Shown piece after piece: positions 9,046 to 18,670 of a stretch of DNA of 64,000 nt. Both the position numbers and the translations under genes were made by a program. Where the stretch lies: contig JAUMUG010000003.1 in the NCBI GenBank assembly GCA_030530775.1, forward strand, positions 277,713 through 341,712, written 5' to 3'. The notes beneath the pieces were generated by a model, which was given only the letters and a program-made list of their open reading frames with translations, ran no database searches and was not told where the DNA came from. Source of the stretch: Lautropia sp. Its GTDB lineage: Bacteria > Pseudomonadota > Gammaproteobacteria > Burkholderiales > Burkholderiaceae_E. Positions within the stretch are counted from its first letter, which is position 1, and every line of letters starts with the position of its first letter.

Positions 9046-9459
9046 TCAGTCCTTGTCCTTCTCGTCCTTCGGCTGGCGGTTGATCCGCTTGACCGGCCCG
9101 GCAAAAGTCGGCGGCAAGCCTTCGTCACCGGCGGCGCGGCGCCGGAACAAAGCGGCACGAGCCAGGATGACGACCGTGACCGGCACTGTGATGGCCATGA
9201 ACACGACCACCAGCCAGGCACGCAGCATCAGCGTCCGATAGGTCAGCGAGAAGAACAGCACCAGTGCGGCCGCCACGCACCAGACGCCCAACGTAGCCCC
9301 CAGGGCCGGCGGATGCATGCGGGTGAAAAAATCCCTGATGCGGAACAGGCCCAGCGCACCGGTCAAGGCCCACAGGCCGCTGAGCACCAGCAGCACGCCG
9401 ATCAGCACGTCGGCCCAAACCGGCAGCAGGCCGCCGAACAATGCGGTGTTTGCATTCAT
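9046..9459 (-). CDS. mnhG: Mrp-type Na+(K+)/H+ antiporter subunit G
   Basis: 137 aa small membrane subunit, last gene of the Mrp antiporter operon. Three hydrophobic helices are visible. The family signature GLFRIRDFFTRMHPPALGATLG falls just after helix 1 and is the conserved MnhG/PhaG segment. The C-terminus is charged and basic (RRRAAGDEGLPPTF onward). MrpG is part of the seven-subunit complex that exchanges cytoplasmic Na+ or K+ for external protons. The start ATG overlaps the end of mnhF by 4 bp, so translation is probably coupled. Confidence 0.93.
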   Translation of the reverse strand: MNANTALFGGLLPVWADVLIGVLLVLSGLWALTGALGLFRIRDFFTRMHPPALGATLGVWCVAAALVLFFSLTYRTLMLRAWLVVVFMAITVPVTVVILARAALFRRRAAGDEGLPPTFAGPVKRINRQPKDEKDKD

Positions 9460-9734
9460 TCGATCACCTCACCACGCAGCAGGAACTTGGCCATGGCCGA
9501 CGAGGAGGCAAAACCGAAGATCGAAATCAGCAGCGCCGCCTCGAAGTAGCTGTCGGAAGCATAGACGACGCCGCTGGCCAGGATGATCAGCATACCGTTG
9601 ACATAGACATAATCCAGCGCCATCACCCGATCCTGCGCAGTCGGACCAAAGAAGAGCCGATAGAGCGCCAGCGCCATCGCCCCCAGATAACAGCCCATCG
9701 CCACGTACAGACAGATTGTCAACCACAGACTCAT
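9456..9734 (-). CDS. mnhF: Mrp-type Na+(K+)/H+ antiporter subunit F
   Basis: 92 aa with three predicted membrane helices. FFGPTAQDRVMALDYVYVNGMLIIL contains the conserved MnhF/PhaF core (family consensus of the type GPTxxDRvxALD). It overlaps mnhE upstream by 4 bp and mnhG downstream by 4 bp, within an operon transcribed toward lower coordinates. MrpF is a small accessory subunit needed for a stable Mrp complex. Confidence 0.92.
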   Translation of the reverse strand: MSLWLTICLYVAMGCYLGAMALALYRLFFGPTAQDRVMALDYVYVNGMLIILASGVVYASDSYFEAALLISIFGFASSSAMAKFLLRGEVIE

Positions 9735-10219
9735 TCAAAGATCTCCATCAGCGGTTTTTCGTAGCGGTCCTTGAAGTTCTGCGCAAAATCCGTGCCGGGT
9801 GGCACATCGAAGACATGGAACAACAGGCGCGTGCGGTCCATGGAGAGCTCGCACCAGATGGTGCCGGGAATGACGGCCGCGATGATGGCCAAGGCCGCCA
9901 GCCCGGATGGTGCCTTCAGCTGCAGCGGAATCACCACCCACTGGTCACGCGGCGGATTCGAGTGGTAGAACCAGACGTGTCTGGCCACCTGCAGATTCGA
10001 AACGATCACGTCGAAGAACACGCGGGCCGTCAGTCTGATGATGACCCAGGGCTTCTTGATCCGCACTTTTTCGGGGCGCAGATTCTGCGTCATCAACGGC
10101 ACGCCGATACCGATCAGGCTGCCCAGAATCAGCTGTGCCGGAGCGGCCGATCCGTTCAACATGATCCACAGCACCAACAATGACAGGCTCAGCAACGGAG
10201 CCGGCATCAGATCCTTCAT
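9731..10219 (-). CDS. mnhE: Mrp-type Na+(K+)/H+ antiporter subunit E
   Basis: 162 aa. Two N-terminal hydrophobic helices are followed by a soluble domain. Family features include the AARVFFDVIVSNLQVA-like segment, PAPSG-like APSGLAALAIIAAVIPGTIW, and the C-terminal LHVFDV-type strand (here LLFHVFDVPPGTDF). It overlaps mnhD by 4 bp and mnhF by 4 bp. MrpE is required for assembly of the complex and does not itself resemble a transporter of another class. Confidence 0.92.
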   Translation of the reverse strand: MKDLMPAPLLSLSLLVLWIMLNGSAAPAQLILGSLIGIGVPLMTQNLRPEKVRIKKPWVIIRLTARVFFDVIVSNLQVARHVWFYHSNPPRDQWVVIPLQLKAPSGLAALAIIAAVIPGTIWCELSMDRTRLLFHVFDVPPGTDFAQNFKDRYEKPLMEIFE

Positions 10220-11970
10220 CGCTCGATCTCCTGAATGAACGGCATTTCCTGCTTCAGCAGCTCCCGTGTCACCGACGGTGCCGGCAACGGCCTGGTCACC
10301 AACACCGAATCGACATAGGTGCTGGGATCATGCAGATCGTTGGCAGCCGCCTGCAGATAGCGGCTGACCGGTTCCGCCCGGAAAGTGATCACCAGACACA
10401 GCACCAGCAGCGCGGCAATCGGCAGGCATTCCATCACTTTCAGTTGCGGCACCGGCCGATCCCGTGGCGTCCAGAACATCCGGATACCGGTACGGGACAG
10501 CGCGATCAACGCCGCCAGCCCGGCCAGAATCACCAGTCCCAGCATCAGCCAGCCCTGAACCCCGATCGCCTGTGCCCCCTCGGCCTCCCCCGCTCCCAGA
10601 CCGGCCGGGTTCAGTAGTCCCGACAGCATCATGAACTTGCCGACGAAGCCGGCGAGCGGCGGCATGCCGGTCAGCAACAGCGTACAGGCGATGAAGGCAA
10701 AACCCATGAAAGCAACCGCCGCCGGAATCACCCGCCCGGTCAGCGCTTCCTGATATTCGTCGAGGTTGGTATCGGGCGGAGGTTCCAGCTCATCCAGAAA
10801 GAACGGCACCGGATCGGCATCGTCCGGATTCGGATGCTCGGTTTCCAGCAGCCGGCTGCGATCGATCAATTCGATCAGCAGGAACATGGCGCCGGCGGCC
10901 ATCGTCGAGCTGAGCAGATAATAGAAGGCACCACCAGTGACCTGGGGCAGATTGAAGCCGATGGCGGCCAGCAGTGTGCCGGAGGTGACGATGACACCGA
11001 AGCCCGTCACCCGGCCCAGCTGTCTGGCCTGCAGCAAGCCCAGCACGCCGAAAGCGATGGTGGCCAGCCCGCCGGCAATCAGCCAGTCACTGCCCCAGCG
11101 CTCGCCCCCGTCCTCGGCAGTGAACATCAGCGACCACAGCCGCAGCACCGCATAGATGCCCACTTTGGTCATGATGGCGAACAGTGCCGCCACCGGCGCA
11201 CCGGCTGCCGAATAAGCCGGCACCAGCCAGAAGCCCATCGGCCACATCGCCGCCTTGGTCAGGAACGCCAGCGCCAGAATGGCCGCTCCCGCATGCAGCA
11301 GGGCCTGATCGTCTGCCGCCACTTCGGGAATGCGTGCGGCCAGATCGGCCATGTTCAGCGTCCCCGTCACCCCGTAGAGCATGGCCGCCCCGATCAGGAA
11401 AAAAGATGAGGCCACCAGGTTGATGGCGATATAGTGCAGCCCGGCCGCCACCCGGGTACGGCCGGGTGCGTGCAGCAGCAATCCATAAGATGCCGCCAGC
11501 AGCACCTCGAAGAACACGAACAGGTTGAACAGGTCGGCCGTCAGGAAGGCACCGTTCAGGCCCATCAGCTGAATCTGGAAGAGCGGGTGGAAATGCACCC
11601 CGATCCGGTCCCAACTGGCGACTGCGAACAGGATCGCCGCGCAGGCCATCGCCGCCGTCAGCAACAGCATCACCGCCGACAGCCGATCGAGCACCAACAC
11701 GATACCGAAAGGCACCTGCCAGTTGGCCGGCAGATAAATGCCCAGGGTACCGATCGAAGCCGCCGGCTGCCCGGGCGATGCCGGTGCAACACCGTGGTGG
11801 ACGGAGAGGATCAGCACGATGGCCAGTGCCAGGCCGACCAGGCAGGAGCCCACATTCAGCCAGGCCAGCGTCAACCGTTTCTGATCTCCCAGCGCCAGCA
11901 TCAGCGCAGCCGTCAGCAACGGCAGCAGCACCGGCGCAACGATCAGATGGGGCGACATGACTCCGATCAT
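10216..11970 (-). CDS. mnhD: Mrp-type Na+(K+)/H+ antiporter subunit D
   Basis: 584 aa, homologous to the proton-pumping subunits NuoL/M/N of complex I. About 14 hydrophobic helices are visible. The antiporter-like core includes LNGAFLTADLFNLFVFFEVL, with the conserved membrane Glu, and a Lys-containing helix AFLTKAAMWPMGFWLVPAYSAA. Residues ~395-430 form a charged acidic loop that breaks the helices. The start at 11970 follows a GAGGAAA stretch; an internal ATG 12 nt downstream also has a weak GGAG. It overlaps mnhE by 4 bp. Confidence 0.94.
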   Translation of the reverse strand: MIGVMSPHLIVAPVLLPLLTAALMLALGDQKRLTLAWLNVGSCLVGLALAIVLILSVHHGVAPASPGQPAASIGTLGIYLPANWQVPFGIVLVLDRLSAVMLLLTAAMACAAILFAVASWDRIGVHFHPLFQIQLMGLNGAFLTADLFNLFVFFEVLLAASYGLLLHAPGRTRVAAGLHYIAINLVASSFFLIGAAMLYGVTGTLNMADLAARIPEVAADDQALLHAGAAILALAFLTKAAMWPMGFWLVPAYSAAGAPVAALFAIMTKVGIYAVLRLWSLMFTAEDGGERWGSDWLIAGGLATIAFGVLGLLQARQLGRVTGFGVIVTSGTLLAAIGFNLPQVTGGAFYYLLSSTMAAGAMFLLIELIDRSRLLETEHPNPDDADPVPFFLDELEPPPDTNLDEYQEALTGRVIPAAVAFMGFAFIACTLLLTGMPPLAGFVGKFMMLSGLLNPAGLGAGEAEGAQAIGVQGWLMLGLVILAGLAALIALSRTGIRMFWTPRDRPVPQLKVMECLPIAALLVLCLVITFRAEPVSRYLQAAANDLHDPSTYVDSVLVTRPLPAPSVTRELLKQEMPFIQEIER

Positions 11971-11980
11971 GCTTTTTTCC

Positions 11981-12328
11981 TCACCACATCTCTTTGCTGT
12001 TACCGTCGACGTGGTCGGTGTCCGACAAACCGCGCGAGGCCAACATCACCACCAGATACATCGCGGTCATGGCAAAACCGATCACGATCGCCGTCAGCAC
12101 CAATGCCTGAGGCATCGGGTCGGCATAGTTGTCGAGGTTGGGCACCACCCCTTCGACCAGGACGGGCTCGCCGTCCAGTTTCAGGCGCCCCATGCTGAAG
12201 ATGAACAGATTGACTGCATAGGAAAACAGCGACAGGCCCATGATGACCTGAAAGGTGCGGGGTCGCAGCAACAGCCAGACGGCTGAACCGCCCAGCAGTC
12301 CGATGGCGATGGCCAGGATCATTTCCAT
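11981..12328 (-). CDS. mnhC: Mrp-type Na+(K+)/H+ antiporter subunit C
   Basis: 115 aa, three helices, homologous to NuoK of complex I. Visible family features are the start MEMILAIAIGLLGGSAVWLL, FSYAVNLFIFSMG and the end segment DPMPQALVLTAIVIGFAMTA. It begins 15 bp after the end of mnhA and is preceded by a strong GGAGAG site 9 nt from the ATG. It lies 10 bp ahead of mnhD. Confidence 0.95.
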   Translation of the reverse strand: MEMILAIAIGLLGGSAVWLLLRPRTFQVIMGLSLFSYAVNLFIFSMGRLKLDGEPVLVEGVVPNLDNYADPMPQALVLTAIVIGFAMTAMYLVVMLASRGLSDTDHVDGNSKEMW

Positions 12329-12343
12329 GGACTTTTCTCTCCT

Positions 12344-15295
12344 TCAGAGCGTGCGGATGACCGTCTGTGCCTCACCCGTGACGGGCTTCGCGTCGGCAGA
12401 CGGTTCTTCCGGTACCGAACGGCGGGTCCGGCGGATGGATTGGTGTGACAGAGCGGTCAGGATCAGCATGGTGGCACCGACCACCACCGCGAACACGCCG
12501 ATGTCGAAGAACATGGCGCTGGGCAGGTGCACTTCACCAAAGCCCGGCAAATCCGCATGCGCGGTGTGCGTGGTCAGGAAGGGATAGCCGAACATGCAGG
12601 CCCCGAGCCCAGTGAAACCGGCGGTCAGCAGACCATAGGCCACCCAACGTGGCGGATGCAGTTTCATGTGCGACTCGACCCACTGGGTGCCCGCGACCAT
12701 GTACTGCAGGATGAAGCCGATGGCCACGACCAGCCCGGCGATGAAGCCACCGCCCGGCTGATTGTGTCCCCGCATCAGCAGATAGAGCGCCACTGCCGCC
12801 GCCATCGGCTGCAGCAGCCGCACCAGCACCGCCGGCACCATCATGTAACCCAGCGCGGTATCGGCTGCCGCCTTCGGGTTGACCAGATCGGTGACGATGT
12901 CGGGTGGCAGCCGCTGTTGCGACGGCAGCTCGGAACTCTCGCGCGGTGGACGGAAACGACGCAGCAGCGCATAGACGGCCAGCGCAACCGCCGACAGCAC
13001 CGTGATTTCGCCGAGGGTGTCGTAACCCCGGAAATCGACCAGCATCACGTTGACGACATTGGTACCACCACCTTCGGGCAGCGCCCGCGCCAGGAAGAAC
13101 GGCGAAATACTCTGTGGGAACTCGCGGGTCATGATGGCATAGGAGAGCAGTGCCAACCCGGCACCGACCACCACCGCGAGCACCAGATCCCGGCTGCGGC
13201 GAGCCCGCACCCGGGCCGGCAGCCGGGGCTCACCCCCATGCATGTCCTCGATCCGCTTGGGAAGCCAGCGCAGCCCCAACAGGAACAGGACGGTGGTCAC
13301 CACTTCGACGGTCAGCTGGGTCAGCGCCAAATCGGGCGCCGAGAACAGAATGAAGGTCAGACAGGTCACCAGACCGGCGATACTCATCATCATCAGTGCA
13401 GCCAATCGGTGGTACTTGGCCTGCCAGGCAGCGCCCACCGCACAGATGCCACCGATCAGCCACAGGCCCATGAACACCGGCGACGGCTCGATGGGTATCC
13501 GTGGGCCGGCACGCAGACCGTCGTGGTACAGAATCAGACCGACCAGCACCGCCCCGACGAAGATGATCAGAAAGAGCTGCTGTTGCAAACGACGCGTACC
13601 CAGCAGATTCAGCCCGTTGGCCCCCAGGCGGCGCAAGGCGATCAGCAGCCGTGCGAAAGCGGCCTGCCCGTTGATGTGGCGCAGCAGCGGGACACCCTCG
13701 AAGCGGTTCTTGCGCATACGATCACGCAGCAGCATCCAGATCAATACGCCACCCACCATCGCCGCCAGACTCATGGCCATCGGCAGGTTCCAACCATGCC
13801 ACAGTGCCAGACTGTAGCTGGGCAGTGATCCCCCCACCACCGGCTTGGCGGCCGTATCCAGCACCGCGCCAATGATGGTGGCCGGCAGGATGCCGACCAG
13901 CAGACAGACGATCACCAGCAGCTCCACCGGCACCCGCATCCAGTGCACCGGCTCGTGCGGCTCGCGCGGCAGACCCGTGGCCCGCGGACCCAGAAACACA
14001 TCGACCGAGAGGCGCAGCGAATAGGTGACGCTGAACATGGCGGCGACGGTCGCCATGACCGGCAGCAGCACCTCGATCGACATCGACGAATCGACATCGA
14101 CCGTGGCCGCAAAAAACATTTCCTTGGACAGAAAACCGTTGAGCAGCGGTACCCCGGCCATCGCCGCGCTGGCCACGAAAGCCAGCGTACCGGTCACCGG
14201 CATGGATTTCATCAAACCACTGAGTCTGCCCATGTCCCGGGTGCCTGTCTCGTGGTCTATGATGCCGGCAGCCATGAACAACGAAGCCTTGAAAGTGGCA
14301 TGGTTGATGATATGAAAAACGGCGGCCACGGCGGCCGTCTTGCTGTTCATGCCCAGCAACAACGTGATCAGGCCCAGATGGCTGATCGACGAATAGGCCA
14401 GCAGCCCCTTCAAATCGGTCTGGAACATCGCGATATAGGCACCGACCAGCAAGGAAGCCGCACCGGCGCCGCCGACCAGCACGAACCATTCCTGTGTACC
14501 CGACAGTACCGGCCAGAAACGGGCCAACAGGAAGACCCCCAGCTTGACCATGGTGGCCGAGTGCAGATAGGCCGACACCGGTGTCGGTGCCGCCATCGCC
14601 CGCGGCAGCCAGAACAGGAAGGGGAACTGCGCACTCTTGGTGAGTGCCCCCAGCAGAATGAAGACCAGCAGCATGCCGTACAGATCGTGCTGGCGGATCA
14701 GGTCGCCCGAAGCCAGCACCACGTCCAGCTCATAGCTGCCGGCCACATGCCCCAGCAGCAACGCCCCGATCAGCAGCCCCAACCCGCCCATGCCGGTGAC
14801 CAGCAGGGCCATGCGCGCGCCCTTGCGTGCATTGTCACGCTGGTGCCAATAACCGATCAGCAAAAAAGAATAGATGCTGGTCAGTTCCCAAAACAGCACC
14901 AGCTGGATCAGATTGCCCGACAGCACCACCCCGATCATCGCCCCCATGAAGGACATCAGGAAGGCGAAGAAACGCGGCACGGGATCGGCCGGCGACATGT
15001 AATAGCGTGCGTACAACGCGACCAGTGCACCGATGCCCAACACCAGCACCGTGAACAGCCAGGCAAAGCCATCCATCCGGAACACCAGATCCAGGCCCAT
15101 GCTGGGCAGCCAGCCAATCCGCTGTTCGATCACCTGTCCGGCAGCGACGTCGGGAAACCACAGGCACGCCTGAACCAATGCGGCCAGCGCGATCAGCGAC
15201 GCGACCGTCGCCTCTGCATTGCGCGCATTCGACGGAAACAGAACAGCAACCAGACTGCCGATCCACGGCAGCAAAACCAGCAGGACGAGGGGCAT
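12344..15295 (-). CDS. mnhA: Mrp-type Na+(K+)/H+ antiporter fused subunits A and B
   Basis: 983 aa from ATG 15295; the frame is also open from GTG 15340, which lacks a ribosome-binding site. Residues ~1-600 are the NuoL-like MrpA core, with the conserved Glu and Lys helices in LIQLVLFWELTSIYSFLLIG, ALTKSAQFPFLFWLPRAM and INHATFKASLFMAAG. Residues ~600-780 are the MrpA C-terminal region, and the last ~150 residues are an MnhB domain (MRGHNQPGGGFIAGL). MrpA is proposed to carry the cation pathway. The fusion explains why there is no separate mnhB. This is the first gene of an mnhACDEFG operon. The 200 bp upstream is AT-rich, but no promoter is clear. The complex serves pH, Na+ or bile-salt-type stress tolerance in known cases. 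Confidence 0.95.
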   Translation of the reverse strand: MPLVLLVLLPWIGSLVAVLFPSNARNAEATVASLIALAALVQACLWFPDVAAGQVIEQRIGWLPSMGLDLVFRMDGFAWLFTVLVLGIGALVALYARYYMSPADPVPRFFAFLMSFMGAMIGVVLSGNLIQLVLFWELTSIYSFLLIGYWHQRDNARKGARMALLVTGMGGLGLLIGALLLGHVAGSYELDVVLASGDLIRQHDLYGMLLVFILLGALTKSAQFPFLFWLPRAMAAPTPVSAYLHSATMVKLGVFLLARFWPVLSGTQEWFVLVGGAGAASLLVGAYIAMFQTDLKGLLAYSSISHLGLITLLLGMNSKTAAVAAVFHIINHATFKASLFMAAGIIDHETGTRDMGRLSGLMKSMPVTGTLAFVASAAMAGVPLLNGFLSKEMFFAATVDVDSSMSIEVLLPVMATVAAMFSVTYSLRLSVDVFLGPRATGLPREPHEPVHWMRVPVELLVIVCLLVGILPATIIGAVLDTAAKPVVGGSLPSYSLALWHGWNLPMAMSLAAMVGGVLIWMLLRDRMRKNRFEGVPLLRHINGQAAFARLLIALRRLGANGLNLLGTRRLQQQLFLIIFVGAVLVGLILYHDGLRAGPRIPIEPSPVFMGLWLIGGICAVGAAWQAKYHRLAALMMMSIAGLVTCLTFILFSAPDLALTQLTVEVVTTVLFLLGLRWLPKRIEDMHGGEPRLPARVRARRSRDLVLAVVVGAGLALLSYAIMTREFPQSISPFFLARALPEGGGTNVVNVMLVDFRGYDTLGEITVLSAVALAVYALLRRFRPPRESSELPSQQRLPPDIVTDLVNPKAAADTALGYMMVPAVLVRLLQPMAAAVALYLLMRGHNQPGGGFIAGLVVAIGFILQYMVAGTQWVESHMKLHPPRWVAYGLLTAGFTGLGACMFGYPFLTTHTAHADLPGFGEVHLPSAMFFDIGVFAVVVGATMLILTALSHQSIRRTRRSVPEEPSADAKPVTGEAQTVIRTL

Positions 15296-15499
15296 CAGAC
15301 GTGATCCGGGGCCGGAGGAAGTGGGAACGGCCTCGATCACCCGCGGGCAGGGGTGATGACGAGTTTACAACGTCGTATTATTCTACAAACTCCGTCAAAA
15401 CTTCCTTTAAAAAACGCCATTTGCCCCCATTTCTTCGGATAGACCCTGGTTTTCGTGGTGTCGATGACGCACCGATCCGACCAGTGGTGCAGTACCCGG

Positions 15500-15973
15500 C
15501 TAATACACATTCACCCTGTAGGTCAGGACCCGGGTCGTCGGCGCGCTGTGGCTTTTCGCATATTCCATCCGGATCGTGGTGTGGCCGACATAGCGCGCCC
15601 GAAAGACCCAGACCTCGGCCGGCAGACCCCGGTCGTGTCGGCGCCAATCCCGATCCATATGGACCGGACCACTGAGGTATTCCATCTCTGGCCTGATCCG
15701 GCTGCGCAAAAAAGTCACCTGGCCATCGGCAGGATCGATGGCCAGCCGCAACTCCAGCCGCTGCCCCATCCAGAGCCGGACCTCGGCACCATCATCCAGA
15801 TCGTCGAGCACGATGACATCGTCGCGCCAGAAATCACTGCAACCTCCCGCTGCCAGCAGCAGACCGCTGCCCCCGGCCGTCAACAGCCGGCGACGGACGG
15901 CACTCGGCGCCCGGCCCTGCCGTTCCACCGTCCCCTGCTTCGACATCGACCCCACCGTTTCATGCTTCTTCAT
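15500..15973 (-). CDS. Putative lipoprotein with chagasin-like (I42 inhibitor) fold
   Basis: 157 aa from ATG 15973 (GGAG 9 nt upstream); ATG 15946, with GGTGGGG ahead of it, is an alternative. The N-terminus has RRRLLTAGGSGLLLAAGGC, a twin-arginine-like signal ending in a possible lipobox cysteine. The remaining ~105 residues resemble the immunoglobulin-like chagasin/I42 cysteine-protease inhibitors: an initial strand (RLELRLAIDPADGQ where NPTTGY is typical), AEVWVFRARYVGHTTIRMEYAKS, and the end strand RVLTYRVNVY. The BC-loop NPTTGY signature is degenerate, so inhibitory activity is doubtful. The fold assignment is by eye. It lies upstream of the Mrp operon in the same orientation, 204 bp away. 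Confidence 0.5.
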   Translation of the reverse strand: MKKHETVGSMSKQGTVERQGRAPSAVRRRLLTAGGSGLLLAAGGCSDFWRDDVIVLDDLDDGAEVRLWMGQRLELRLAIDPADGQVTFLRSRIRPEMEYLSGPVHMDRDWRRHDRGLPAEVWVFRARYVGHTTIRMEYAKSHSAPTTRVLTYRVNVY

Positions 15974-16360
15974 GCCGTCCATCTCCGTAGCGTTCCGTTC
16001 CTGCACAAGCCTCGTTTGCAACCAGCGGCCGGTCCCTCCGTCTCGCCTCCGAAGAAACCATGAGGCGCGAACCTGCCCGGCAGCGGACGAGACACCACAT
16101 TCTGTATGAAACAGCGCATCTCGTGTTGCCTGCACGCACCGATGGATGCCAACACCGATGACGAGGCCCGTTCAAACCGACGACAAACGGGAGGATGCCC
16201 TGCACGAAGCCGTGCACGCTCACCGCGGACGGGTCCGCCCATCGGCTGTCCAACCATCCGAAAGCCGCTTTGGGCCAGCAATCGACCCGTTTTACGAGGA
16301 ATGAAGCCCGGGAGGACTGCTTTTTGTAGACTGTGGGGGAACTCATGAGTCCGATGTCTG
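15974..16360. other. Divergent intergenic region
   Basis: 387 bp between the lipoprotein gene (minus) and yihY (plus). Both promoters should lie here. I see no RNA gene or repeat, and no promoter element I can place with confidence. Confidence 0.4.
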
Positions 16361-17695
16361 ATGATCGAACCCGTCTCTGCCCTTTCATCCCTGCCCGGCG
16401 AGCTGCATCAGCGCGCCCAGACGCTGCGTCAGCCTCTGCGCTGGCTGCTCGGTTTCGTGGCGGTTCTGGTCGCCATCGTCCGTGATCTGGCCTTCGGCCA
16501 GTTGCTGCTGCGCGCCACCAGCCTGGTCTACACCACACTGCTGGCCATCGTGCCGATGCTGGCACTGACCTTTTCACTGTCCAAGGCTTTCGGCGTACAT
16601 GGACAGATCGAACCGGCGCTGCAACGCTTTCTGGAACCACTGGGCACCCGTGGCCAGGAAATCAGCGATCAGATCATCGGCTTCATCAACAACATGCAAG
16701 TCGGTGTGCTCGGTTCGCTGGGCCTGCTGATGCTTTTCTTCACCGCGATCTCGACCATCCTCAAGATCGAGAGCGCCATCAACACCATCTGGCACGTCCG
16801 CCAGCTACGCCCGATTTCTTACCGGATCACCGGCTATCTCAGCATCATGCTGGTCGGCCCGATCATCGTCTTCTCGGCGCTGGGTCTGAACGCCGCCGCG
16901 GCCTCGTCCCGTTTCGTCCAGTCGCTGCTGACCATTCAGCCCTTCGGTGAACTGGCCTTCCTGGCCGGCAAACTGCTGCCCTATGTGCTGATCATCGCGC
17001 TGTTTCTGCTGCTGTATCTGTACATGCCCAACATCCGGGTCAGGGTCATTCCGGCGCTGGTCAGCGCCCTGGTGGCCGGCGTCGCCTGGCAGAGCGCCGG
17101 CTGGGGCTTTGCCCGCTTCGTGGCCGGCTCCTCGCAGTACGACGCCATCTACTCCGGTTTTGCCATCGTCATTCTGTTCATGATCTGGCTCTACGTCAGC
17201 TGGATCGTCGTACTGGCGGGAGCCAGCGTCGGCTTCTATCTGCAGCACCCCGAATACCTGGGCGTCGGCTCGGACGACGCTCGGCTCAGCGACCAGAGCC
17301 GCGAACAGCTGGGGTTGGCGCTGATGCAGGCCATCGGTGTTCGTCATCTACAGGGCGACACCCCGCTCGACATCACCCGGTTGGCCTCCCGTTTCCGGAC
17401 TCCTGCCTCCGCCATCGAAGACCTGCTGAACGCGCTGACCGACGCCAATCTGTTGTTGCGGGTCGAACAGGGGCAGAACCCGGCCTGGGTGCCGGCCCGC
17501 GATCTCGGCAACATCTCGGTCTGGCAGGTGCTGAGCGCCATCCGCACATCCGGTGGCATCCCACTGGCCAACCCACCCGAAGACAAGATCAACCATGCCC
17601 ATCGGCAGGTGGTGGCCGAGGTTCAGCAAACCCTCTCCCGCCTCAGCCTGCGTGAGCTACTGGTCCAAGCGCTGCCGCCGCAGAGACCCTCCTGA
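16361..17695 (+). CDS. YihY/BrkB family inner-membrane protein
   Basis: 444 aa. Residues ~25-300 contain six hydrophobic helices of the YihY (formerly 'ribonuclease BN') family, with signature segments SLVYTTLLAIVPMLALTFSL, SAINTIWHV and SGFAIVILFMIWLYVSWIVVLAGA. The C-terminal ~130 residues are soluble and look like a winged-helix domain (LDITRLASRFRTPASAIEDLL), an extension common in betaproteobacterial members. The molecular role is not established; the RNase BN label is a historical misassignment. ATG 16361 is the first start of the frame. The gene is followed 74 bp later by a rhomboid gene in the same orientation. Confidence 0.85.
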   Translation: MIEPVSALSSLPGELHQRAQTLRQPLRWLLGFVAVLVAIVRDLAFGQLLLRATSLVYTTLLAIVPMLALTFSLSKAFGVHGQIEPALQRFLEPLGTRGQEISDQIIGFINNMQVGVLGSLGLLMLFFTAISTILKIESAINTIWHVRQLRPISYRITGYLSIMLVGPIIVFSALGLNAAAASSRFVQSLLTIQPFGELAFLAGKLLPYVLIIALFLLLYLYMPNIRVRVIPALVSALVAGVAWQSAGWGFARFVAGSSQYDAIYSGFAIVILFMIWLYVSWIVVLAGASVGFYLQHPEYLGVGSDDARLSDQSREQLGLALMQAIGVRHLQGDTPLDITRLASRFRTPASAIEDLLNALTDANLLLRVEQGQNPAWVPARDLGNISVWQVLSAIRTSGGIPLANPPEDKINHAHRQVVAEVQQTLSRLSLRELLVQALPPQRPS

Positions 17696-17769
17696 TTCAT
17701 GGCACGGCCGACCGACGGGATCGGCCGTATTACACTGAAGCCTTCCGTTCACCCCTGCGAGAGCCTGCC

Positions 17770-18354
17770 GTGCCCCCGTTTACCCGAGCGATCCTACTCG
17801 TCAACGTCATTTTCTTTTTGCTGCAGCAGAACTTCTACCAGCCGATGATGATCTGGTTTGCGCTGTGGCCCCAGCCCGGTGATCTGCTCGGTGCGCTGCC
17901 CTGGCACGCCCCGTGGCAGATCGTCAGCTACAGCCTGCTGCATGGCGACTTCTTCCACCTGCTGTTCAATATGTTTGCCATCTGGATGTTCGGCAGTCGG
18001 GTCGAAGCCGTCTGGGGTCCCCGGCGCCTGGGGCTGGCCTATCTGATCGCCGTCATCAGTGGTGCCATCGCCCAGGTCGTGGTCGGCAACATACTCTACA
18101 GCAATGGCGTCCCGATCATCGGCGCCTCGGCCGGTGTCTTCGGCATTCTGCTTGCCTATGCGCTGGTCTTCCCACGCGACCGCATCATGCTGCTGATCCC
18201 GCCGATCCCGCTGCCTGCGCCAGTCTTCGTCGGCATCTATGCTCTGTTGGAGCTGTACTTCGGCCTGACCGGCAGCGGCCAGGGCGTGGCCCACTTTGCC
18301 CACCTGGGTGGCCTGCTCGGCGGCTGGGTCGGCTACCGCCATCTGCGCCGCTGA
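17770..18354 (+). CDS. Rhomboid family intramembrane serine protease
   Basis: 194 aa with six membrane helices and a GTG start. Catalytic residues are visible: the serine S120 in GASAGVFG and the histidine H175 in VAHFAHLGG. The oxyanion/helix-2 motif HGDFFHLLFNMFAIWMFG is typical. Rhomboids cleave transmembrane substrates within the inner membrane; the substrate here is unknown. The gene follows yihY in the same orientation and may share its transcript. Confidence 0.9.
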   Translation: MPPFTRAILLVNVIFFLLQQNFYQPMMIWFALWPQPGDLLGALPWHAPWQIVSYSLLHGDFFHLLFNMFAIWMFGSRVEAVWGPRRLGLAYLIAVISGAIAQVVVGNILYSNGVPIIGASAGVFGILLAYALVFPRDRIMLLIPPIPLPAPVFVGIYALLELYFGLTGSGQGVAHFAHLGGLLGGWVGYRHLRR

Positions 18355-18670
18355 CGCTCACGTCCCTTGCCCCGGTACTCCCGGTCAGCTCCGATGCCCC
18401 CTCACTGACCGGGGTGCGTCTCCGCACCATCCTCTCCGCCCGAGCGGCCCGTCAGGAATCAGGGGTCGCCGCCTTCCCCGCACCCGGGTCTCTTCCCGGC
18501 CGAATCCCGATCGCCGCCGATCGTGATCCGGTCAGCACGCCGTATCTCCCATACCACAGACACAGCATGCCTGCATGCAAACCATCGGTGACACGGGTCA
18601 TCGGGTTTCACCCGGCCTTTTGCTCCTACCATCGCGGCATCGAAACCCACCATGAGGAGCTTTTGGGCAC
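18355..18670 (+). other. Intergenic stretch upstream of a small membrane gene
   Basis: 316 bp. Nothing recognisable except an AGGAG ribosome-binding stretch about 12 nt ahead of the ATG at 18671. No terminator for the rhomboid gene could be identified. Confidence 0.35.

Noticed and set aside
13943..15304. Plus-strand open frame opposite mnhA
   Set aside because: Gln/His/Arg-rich antisense shadow of a membrane protein gene.
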